A stretch of 5,833 nucleotides of DNA. Origin: Eubacteriales Family XIII. Incertae Sedis bacterium (GTDB taxonomy: Bacteria > Bacillota > Clostridia > Peptostreptococcales > Anaerovoracaceae). The stretch's first letter is position 1. Each line of letters starts with the position of its first letter. Positions 5,620 to 5,833 of the stretch are shown here, one piece after another. The translations under genes were made by a program, and so were the position numbers. The stretch covers positions 1 to 5,833 of the forward strand of contig JAISTF010000164.1 in the NCBI GenBank assembly GCA_031272745.1. The letters run 5' to 3'. The notes beneath the pieces are model-generated. The model ran no database searches, was not told the origin of the DNA, and saw only the letters and a program-made list of their open reading frames with translations.

Positions 5620-5695
5620 CAGTATGAAAAAATTTTTGAGGGCGCGGCGTGGCTCAGAGGAGCGTGGCGCGTGGCGACCGTGTGCGCGTATTGGG

Positions 5696-5833
5696 CTATC
5701 CGCGTTTCTTGAACCCTTCTTTTGCAGAGCGATAGCCTATGATGAAAGCATCGACCTCATTCTCGGTGAGAATGCGACCGAGTTCGTTTTGCCTGCTCAC
5801 AGCCGCACGTATGTCAATGACTTCCTGCGGCTT
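5696..5833 (-). CDS. C-terminal end of an unrecognised protein (partial)
   Basis: Minus-strand frame open from the right edge of the window to a TAG, giving the last 45 residues of a protein that starts outside. The end reads RQNELGRILTENEVDAFIIGYRSAKEGFKKRG split over its last 32 residues as an amphipathic, charged helical tail (QNEL, then ENEVDAFIIGYR, then a basic terminus). The pattern Q.EL, then E..FI.G.R, recalls small clostridial helical proteins of the DUF6809 kind, but this is only a weak impression. The antisense frame is also open (ATG at 5624) but begins with Arg/Ala/Gly-rich shadow-like sequence, so the minus frame is preferred. About 56% of third codon positions are G or C, visibly lower than in the neighbouring genes, which may hint at a different origin. 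It is convergent with thrC. Confidence 0.6.
   Translation of the reverse strand, partial: KPQEVIDIRAAVSRQNELGRILTENEVDAFIIGYRSAKEGFKKRG

Noticed and set aside
5647..5675. Three GCGTGGC copies in the spacer
   Set aside because: Short, GC-rich and irregularly spaced; not clearly more than local composition.
5624..5833. Plus-strand frame from ATG 5624 open to the window end
   Set aside because: No ribosome binding site, Arg/Gly-rich shadow-like start; the opposite strand gives a more protein-like C-terminus with a stop.

Overview
The window is GC-rich (clearly lower GC only at the right end) and holds four protein-coding units of the aspartate family of amino acids and polyamine metabolism. 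On the minus strand, a diaminopimelate decarboxylase (lysA) is followed after a 17-bp gap by LL-diaminopimelate aminotransferase (dapL), an evident lysine-biosynthesis operon using the one-step aminotransferase variant of the DAP pathway. On the plus strand, starting only 34 bp away, one uninterrupted reading frame encodes an Orn/Lys/Arg-decarboxylase-like PLP enzyme and then, in the same frame, a complete threonine synthase (thrC). At the right edge, the last 45 codons of an unrecognised minus-strand gene converge on thrC.

Organism: dapL, strong GGAGG-type ribosome binding sites, TATAAT/TATACT -10 boxes and the protein families suggest an anaerobic bacterium of the kind that carries DapL (GC-rich Clostridia, or a PVC-type lineage, since the DapL motifs resemble chlamydial DapL). 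Sequence alone does not settle the phylum.

The three most notable points are these. (1) A 126-bp palindromic element (positions 2993-3118) with near-identical 25-bp terminal inverted repeats, each itself a hairpin, and four internal 21-bp repeats sits inside the decarboxylase. It is exactly 42 codons long and keeps the frame open, much as Rickettsia palindromic elements do. (2) The decarboxylase lacks its usual C-terminal domain and stop codon and reads straight into thrC, although thrC keeps its own extended -10 promoter and ribosome binding site inside the join. (3) The lysA and decarboxylase promoters are back to back and almost mirror images: each has a -10 box, exactly 7 nt, then ATGATG. 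This predicts leaderless mRNAs from mutually overlapping promoters.

The region between thrC and the right-edge gene (5437-5695) is comparatively AT-rich. It carries a promoter-like motif and a run of hairpins, including a perfect 15-bp inverted repeat and a perfect 36-bp palindrome. Positions 1-50, downstream of dapL, show no terminator and no supportable gene start.
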